This document shows, in pieces, positions 45,302-51,372 of a DNA stretch of 51,372 nt. Source of the stretch: Apostichopus parvimensis (lineage: Eukaryota > Echinodermata > Holothuroidea > Aspidochirotida > Stichopodidae); assembly GCA_000934455.1 (NCBI GenBank), contig KN892705.1, positions 1 through 51,372 of the forward strand, read 5' to 3'. Both the position numbers and the translations under genes were made by a program. Each line of letters begins with the position of its first letter. Positions within the stretch are counted from its first letter, which is position 1. The notes under the pieces are model-generated. The model saw only the letters and a program-made list of their open reading frames with translations. It was not told where the DNA came from and made no database searches.

Positions 45302-45587
45302 ATCTTGAAGTAGGTTTTATGGAAGCATACTTCAAGGTGATCAGTATTGATGACAAATCTTGAAGTAGGCTTTTATAGTGAGCATACTTCAAGGTGATCA
45401 GTATTGCATGATGCCAATCTTGAAGTGGGTTTTATGGAAGCATACTTTAAGGTGATCAGTATTGATGCCAAATCTTGAAGTGGGTTTTATGGCGAGCATA
45501 CTTCAAGGTGATCAGTATTGATGACAAATCTTGAAGTGGGCTTTTATAGCGAGCATACTTCAAGGTGATCAGTATTGATACAAAATT
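45302..45587 (+). repeat. 55-60 bp minisatellite, five copies, each with an inverted repeat
   Basis: CTTGAAGT starts lie at 45304, 45359, 45419, 45474 and 45530. Each unit also contains ATACTTCAAGG about 25 bases on (one copy has ACTTTAAGG). CTTGAAGTA and TACTTCAAG are reverse complements, so every unit can fold into a stem-loop. Confidence 0.88.
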
Positions 45588-48500
45588 TTAGCATGCAGGA
45601 AGTTTTCAAAAGTTCTTTCCTAGAGGCCCCCATCCTCCATGTTATTTCCAGAGTTCAATTAGACATTTAAATATCCCAGTGAGGCATAATACACTTTGAT
45701 GGTTTCAGTACCATTTGTGTTGAAATTTGGGCTTCAGTGACCATTATTTAACTTTCTAGCATATTTGGGAGCAAAACTGATAACCTATGAGCCTGTTATG
45801 TTGGCATTGCTTCTTGCATATCTTATTGTATGATGGAGTCTATTTTAACTAATATTGATTTTTTTCCCCACCCCAACCCTTTTAATTCTAGACTTCATGT
45901 AAGAGGCTAAACTTTTATTCCTTTTGTTAAGTTCGCCTTGACTACCAACTATTTTTTCTCTATTTTATTTACACTTTATACTATATACACTATATACAAA
46001 AAGCATTTCACAAATGACTTACAATAAATACATTCCCATTTATATTAAGAGTTAACTGTAAATAAAAGTATTTGATTTTAAGTATCTAGCAATAAACATT
46101 TTCCCCGTTTCCAGGAAAGGGCTCAGTTCGTTGGTAAAACACTGAACCTGTAATATTCACTGCATGAAGTAAAACACAACCAGGAACACCATTAGATATG
46201 TAAATATGCACATAGTTATGCTTTGTCTTACTGCAATACCTAAGCTGTAAGAAGGTAAATTTCAGCTTTGCATAATCTTTTTCCATCTGCTTGCCAAATG
46301 CACTGCACAGTTATCATAATAATGGTCAATAAATATCTGCAATTAACCTGATTTTTTTAACTTTTTTTTTTCTTTCTGCTTTTGTGACGGTATGAATTAG
46401 ACCTGTCATATGGATCAATATAAAACAATCGCTTTTAATTAGCTTCATATTTATTAACTAGATTCCTTAATTGTGGTTCATGTTGGCTGACAGGGATATT
46501 CAGTTGATAATGTTGCTAATTTGCATAATGATACGCATTCTGCAATAGATATATCTAGGAATACATGAATTGATGTAATGATACCTTGTTTGACACAAAA
46601 ATATCAGAAGAAAAGGGGAAACAATTACTTTCCTGAGTGATTTCCTGCTCAAGTTTGAGGGAAATCGTATACATTTTTTCTACTTCATAAAAATGGGTCT
46701 AACTCCTGATGATGAGCCAATCCAAGTATTCCTCCATGTGTGTAATATCTTATTAATGTGGAAAAAATTTTAAATTTAAAAAATATTTCTGAAAAATTGG
46801 ATGTTTGATATGTAATTTACCAATGAATGTGCATTTCTTTGTACAAATCTTTATAAGTTTCACTTCTGATTTACACTTGATCTTTTGAACTAGGTCTTAC
46901 AAAAACCAAAAACTGAAGAAAGTTAGCGTTTTCCTCCTATTTATTTGGTTTCAACATTTCTTCAAGGTGAGCTGTGCTTGAATCTTATCAAATTCATGAT
47001 TAACTCTTATTTTTTATTAAAATGACCGATAAAATGAAAAGCTGTCTCAAATAGTGATATTTTAAAGGTTCGGAATACATACAACAAGTTAACCTAATAT
47101 GGATCTGAAATAAATATATTATCCACATTAATACCACCTCATCGACATTTATACTTAATGTAAAGTGCTCCCATATATATACTGGATTCCAGAAAGACAT
47201 GATTTTCTATAACGGTACACTTAATAACCCTCTTAAAATAATACCCAGGTCCATTACAAGCAAGGTTAAAATCACATACATAATTAACAATATAACTATC
47301 TAGACATTTCCTCTACATGCTGTAGTGTTTAAATATGCAAACCAAAATATTCATGGATAGCATATTTAGTGGAAATGAAACAGCATACACCAAAATCTTA
47401 GCAATGGTGAAGCTCCCATGATGGTGTTATGAGGGATGGTAAATACCAGTGACTACAATATAATGTAGAAAAAGATGTAAAGGAAAATGAAATTAAATAT
47501 ACACAAATTTACATAAAAACATTCACCAAATGGTCTTACTGATATTGTGTTAAGAACTCTGTTGTATGTTTCTGCAGTAAACTTTCTTAAAAACTTAGTA
47601 ATTAGTCTCCAAGTAAATATCAAAAGTCATTTTATAGAGAGAAGCAGAACAAGCTTACATCAAAGTGCTGTCTGCTCTATATCAAATACTACAAATCAAC
47701 AAAGTTTACAGTAAACTAGTTGAACTGGGAAACTACTGCTGACATGAATCAATTTTCATGAAAAAGATTATGCTGGTGGCTTAGTAAAATTGCTGGAAAT
47801 TTGTCTACCTCTATAGGTTAAAACCACACCATAGCACATTTGTATCACAATAATATTATTTTTTTTTAATTTGTCAATATTTTTTATACATGTATCTGGC
47901 AACAGCATAGTGAGTGATGTCATCAGGGCAATTGGCTGAAAGTGTGTTTTGTGTTTTCTTTATAATATTTCAATCATTTATCCACAAAGGAAAATGATAT
48001 TTTTTATTAAAAAAAAAGAGTTGTATTATGAATTTTGAATTAAGAGATAAATATTGACAGCTGAGGAAACAATCCAAATGTTATCAGACTAGTTTCTAGG
48101 ATAAACATCAAATATTATAAAAGTCTTAAGTAAAGCATTTGAAGAATATCTGCCTAAATGACATCACAGACCACCCACTGTAATCTGTAGAGCGGAGGAT
48201 AAGGTTAAGCTAGTCAAAACGTGTTACATTCAATCAACCATACAACATCTCTGTTAAGGCACAAGATACTGAGGTGGGATTATTAATTAACAGTTTTGGA
48301 ATATCTTTACTATTCAATATACCATTTTACATTGTTTACCACGTGAGTATCCCTTTAATAGTTCATCATAATAAAAAAACACAATAAACAGTTTCAAGGT
48401 GAAAATGGTATATCAAAGTTTAAAACAATTATTCGTAAAATAAGTAGAGCTTTATTCACTCCTTGGGAAATTGATTGTCAAATAAGAGAAAGTACAAATA

Positions 48501-49201
48501 ATATTTCAAATGGTACTGAAAAACTTTCAAGTCTTTGTGATCCTGTGTTTTCCTCAATACCAAAGAAAAACATTTCATTGCAGTATAGAAAAGAAAAAGA
48601 CTTCCTCTTGAATTTAATTAAAGCATATAAAGCATGGAGGCTGGGTTTCAGGAACTTTCTTGCTTTTGAACATTCTTGCTGCAGCAACCAAGATACTCTT
48701 GGGACCTTTTTCAAGATTTCAGACTCACTTGGACGGACTTGATCATTCACATTAAGACCTCTTTGGTTTAGTAATACTTTGCACGGATTGAAAATTCATT
48801 TTACGTCTGCATACACAATGCCAGTATGGTGCCATTACTCCATAGCAGGGAAATGCTCTGGGACAATTGATTTGCCTTTCCATGTACCAACCTGGTGTAC
48901 TATCCTATTCCAGAATAATGCTTTCTACTCTGAGGGCTAATACAGAATAGGTAACATACATTTTTCAATTGTGTAATGTAACATTGTTAAATTTTGTCCT
49001 TGATCAAGAAAATTGTTTAACACATAGCTGTTACTCATGTTACAATGCAACCCACTTTATGTCATCTGCTGTATTCAGATACTGTTGTCTGGCAGAAACC
49101 TACTTGATAAATCATATTGTTGGTAATAACTGTTCCATTTAACAATGTACTAAGTCAGTGACTAAATTATGAACATGGACTATCTAATCATGGACTATTC
49201 T

Positions 49202-49372
49202 ATCAGGTTAGGACAATGAGATACAGCCAGGCATTAGGTGAGGTATTGTCTTCTTCCTAGACAATGCTGGTGATGGTTACCATTTCAATCAGGTTAGGAC
49301 AGTGAGATACCGCCGGGCATTAAATGAGGCATTGTCTTCTTCCTAGACATTGCTGGTGATGGTGTCCCTTTG
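49202..49372 (-). repeat. 86-bp tandem duplication spanning the ABHD8 stop codon
   Basis: ATCAGGTTAGGACA starts at 49202 and 49288, and the following 80-odd bases match with about a dozen differences. The right copy is the end of the ABHD8 coding exon including the stop; the left copy lies in its 3' UTR. Confidence 0.85.
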
Positions 49373-49518
49373 TGTGTGTCTTCTTGTCTGCCTGTCTTTG
49401 GCCTGACAATCATATCTTTCATGACAAACTGATGAATGAGTTGATTAGTTTGGTCAGGGCATTCCAACATTACCATGTGGCCAGATTCCACGGTCTCCAT
49501 GGTTGAGGCAAAAATGGT
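49294..49518 (-). CDS. ABHD8: ABHD8 last coding exon, catalytic histidine
   Basis: Acceptor TTACTCTGCAG|ACC. Encodes TIFASTMETVESGHMVMLEC, then PDQTNQLIHQFV, and a lysine/serine-rich tail ending GGISLS-stop. The GHMVMLEC histidine is the expected triad member. The tail's coding DNA is repeated just beyond the stop. Confidence 0.94.
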   Translation of the reverse strand, partial: TIFASTMETVESGHMVMLECPDQTNQLIHQFVMKDMIVRPKTGRQEDTHKGTPSPAMSRKKTMPHLMPGGISLS

Positions 49519-51135
49519 CTGCAGAGTAACAAATATTTCCCAATTTTAACCACTCCTAACATACTAACAACACTTCTACAACACTTTAGTACTTGTAATC
49601 AAAACTTTGACTTAGTTTGAAAATTTGCTACTGAGAAATAATCCTTCTATTGAATTCAGATAAGAAACATCTCTTTCTAGCAGGCTGTTGTGCTAGAGGC
49701 AAGGAGCAATTTTTTTTTGGTTGAACATGTGATCTTTCCACCTTTTCAAGTGAAATACTGTATAACAAAATGTATCATTTAAAGGCACACTATTATTAAG
49801 TATCAAGTATGTTAATATTGGAAAAGATGACTAAATCATCCATATTTTGGGGCATTTGCGAACAATATTGACCAATACTTCTTCTCAAAAATATGGTCCT
49901 TCCACTCTTAATTGATAAACCATATTCACTGTATGGATTCGTCGGGCAAATATTATCATATAGTGTATTGTAAGAGTAAATCATGATGGCAACCTTGAGA
50001 TAGCATGGTGACAAGCTCGCGTCACACCTGTGTGTGATGAGATGCATCCACTTTGCCTGAAACAGATTACTTGGCCACCTACTGCAAGTTGACCAAAAAC
50101 TACTTGATGAGACAATATACCTGAAAGGATGCAATGCAAATCAAGTAATATTTATGACTATAATTTCTTTACTGTTTAGTCTGTTACTATATTGCTTACT
50201 TCATGCATCCATTGTGTCTCGTCTAAGGTCACAAATTCGTCCTGCAAACCATAAATGAGTAGGACCGCGACATTCACAGCTGCGTGGTATTCCTGATTAC
50301 CCTCTGGCCAATACTGCCCCTGCATAGTACCCCTCAGCACATATGAAGGCACATTAAAGGCACTGAAATTACTTGAAGACACTCTTGGTAGTGGTTTGTG
50401 GAAAGCTTGCCTGCAGGTAGTCAGAAATATTGCCACATGACTGAATATGAGATATTGAGTATGTGATATTGCTATATAAGCAGTATTTATGTGTACAATC
50501 AATAAATCTACCATTTGGTAATTTTTTTTTTTTTTTTTAAATAAAGGGATCTAAATATGATAGACCTAGCTGTCACAAGTGGAAACCGAATCCTTCTAAG
50601 CATACAGTTTGGTCGGTGATCAATATTTACATATAATTCTTTTTAACGTGATAACTGTTGCTTTTTTAATAAGTTCCTATCATCAATATCAATATTTCTG
50701 AATACATGACTTTCAATTGCTAAATCCACAGTACTGTAGTTTCATGTGTTTGTTTGTGATATTTGTTCTTTGCTGGTCCAACTCCCTCCTTAGCTCTGGA
50801 TGGATGACTTAAGCCTTGACTTTTTGATGACATATTTTGAAGACAGTAAGACTATTGAAGAATGCAAAAATATTTTGATGATTTAAAGCAAGGACGAATT
50901 GTTTGAAGAATTGCCAAAAATTAAAAATGCATTATTTTTAAATAGGACTACAAAGCAACCTCACCTTCTAAAGGCATCTGTAAGTAAAGGTTTCAAGCAA
51001 GCTAGCACACAAGATGGGAGGCAGAATATGTTGCAGACTTGTGGATCAAGAGACACAGGGCCTCCTCCACTCAGAAGGACCATCTTCGTCACTTTCCGTT
51101 CACGTTCTCTGGCTATCACCGTACAAAACGATGAT
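49294..51135 (-). CDS. ABHD8: ABHD8, alpha/beta-hydrolase domain protein 8 (3' part, last three exons)
   Basis: Role: an alpha/beta-hydrolase-fold protein; its substrate is not firmly known. Seen: SSFCTVIARERERK and LLSGGGPVSLDPQVCNIFCL; AFNVPSYVLRGTMQGQYWPE; VAVLLIYGLQDEFVTLDETQ, with the Asp that fits the acid of the catalytic triad; and SGHMVMLECPDQTNQLIHQF, with the His. These match the human blocks [44 protein letters not shown] and GSHMVMLECPE. Exons 50965-51135, 50200-50410 and 49294-49518 join in phase. The serine (GHSYG-type elbow) should lie in the exon just right of the window. About 35 residues beyond the conserved fold are unconserved. It is convergent to ANKLE1, as in human. Confidence 0.94.
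49519..50199 (-). other. ABHD8 intron between last two exons
   Basis: Holds a 112-codon - strand frame (49796-50134) without domain features; treated as chance. T run near 49710. Confidence 0.65.
50200..50410 (-). CDS. ABHD8: ABHD8 exon n-1, acid residue of the triad
   Basis: Acceptor CTGCAG|G, donor GAA|GTAAGC. Encodes QAFHKPLPRVSSSNFSAFNV, MQGQYWPEGNQEYHA and VAVLLIYGLQDEFVTLDETQ. The GLQDEFV aspartate aligns with GMHDKFV of human ABHD8. Confidence 0.95.
50411..50964 (-). other. ABHD8 intron
   Basis: AT-rich intron with a run of about 18 T at 50522-50539; nothing else recognised. Confidence 0.7.
50965..51135 (-). CDS. ABHD8: ABHD8 exon n-2
   Basis: Acceptor TTTCTCAG|A, donor AGAAG|GTGAGG. 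Encodes SSFCTVIARERERKVTKMVL and SGGGPVSLDPQVCNIFCLPS, then CVLACLKPLLTDAFR. It begins one residue or so after the expected nucleophile elbow, which must be on the preceding exon. Confidence 0.92.
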
Positions 51136-51372
51136 CTGAGAAAGAAGGAAAGTTTGCAACATGATCCCAAAAGTTCTCAATGTACTTTCCCCACCAAATA
51201 AAGAAGAGGCTTGTGCTCCTTTCTTACATGCTCATAATCAAGCATATTTCACTTTTATGAAATCATAAATCACAGCAATAGCATTATAAGCAAACCCTGT
51301 AGTCGATACTGTGTGCTAGGAGAGCAATCGAAAGCAAAATGAACACTGAACAAGTCTCACAAATTCACAAAG

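Larger units (their letters stand above)
42786..49293. other. Convergent ANKLE1-ABHD8 intergenic / 3' UTR region
   Basis: No gene recognised in 6.5 kb. Contains likely ANKLE1 3' UTR with AATAAA at 43717, G/C-rich tracts at 43183-43209 and 44600-44625, a short repeat at 45041-45116, the hairpin minisatellite at 45302-45587, and very AT-rich sequence from 45.9 to 49.0 kb. On the right, - strand AATAAA signals (TTTATT forward) occur near 48002 and 48452. Confidence 0.6.

Noticed and set aside
49796..50134. 112-codon - strand frame between the last ABHD8 exons
   Set aside because: ABHD8 joins directly from 50200 to 49518 in phase and matches the human protein without an extra exon, so this is intronic chance.

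Overview
This is a eukaryotic, intron-rich nuclear window carrying parts or all of four animal genes. Nothing in it is bacterial: there are no operons, ribosome-binding sites or CRISPR arrays. The gene set, the AT-rich introns, the many minisatellites and especially the ANKLE1-ABHD8 neighbourhood point to an invertebrate deuterostome. An echinoderm, perhaps a sea cucumber, is my best guess from the general look of the sequence and is not proven. The sequence has two N gaps (20955-21004 and 36983-37134), and both are flanked by duplicated sequence.

Layout, left to right. (1) About 1-20818, + strand: the 3' two-thirds of a PIAS-family E3 SUMO ligase gene. Eleven exons run from the middle of the PINIT domain through SP-RING and the SUMO-interacting motif to a conserved DVIPLD C-terminus. 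The SAP-domain exons lie upstream of the window. The last two exons appear a second time at 21409-22032, inside an exact 1164-bp duplication around a 50-N gap, which is almost certainly an assembly artefact. (2) About 22.1-27.1 kb: PIAS 3' flank with two related minisatellite arrays and AT microsatellites. (3) 27101-35088, - strand: a complete AGGF1 gene (11 coding exons, 757 codons by my splicing) with coiled coil, OCRE, acidic region, FHA and G-patch. (4) About 35.1-36.4 kb: a compact divergent promoter region. (5) 36367-42785, + strand: a complete ANKLE1 gene (seven coding exons, 822 codons) with ankyrin repeats, LEM domain and GIY-YIG nuclease domain; intron 1 holds the second gap. (6) 42786-49293: a 6.5-kb convergent intergenic/UTR stretch with a hairpin-bearing minisatellite and G-rich tracts. 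(7) 49294-51135, - strand: the last three exons of ABHD8, an alpha/beta-hydrolase; the catalytic-serine exon lies beyond the right edge.

The order is PIAS> <AGGF1 ANKLE1> <ABHD8: two tail-to-tail pairs joined head-to-head in the middle. All splice junctions below were chosen by GT/AG sites and reading phase, and the phases close exactly for AGGF1 and ANKLE1. The proteins do not form an obvious pathway. PIAS acts in SUMO conjugation, AGGF1 is an FHA/G-patch nuclear and angiogenic factor, ANKLE1 is a DNA-cleaving LEM protein and ABHD8 is a hydrolase-fold protein. The notable large-scale feature is the ANKLE1/ABHD8 tail-to-tail pair, the arrangement known from human chromosome 19p13.11. I did not find a convincing wholly new system. 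The best leads are the conserved synteny, a possible truncated PIAS isoform, duplicated splice-site and coding-end segments, the repeat families, and two assembly faults that would corrupt automatic gene models.
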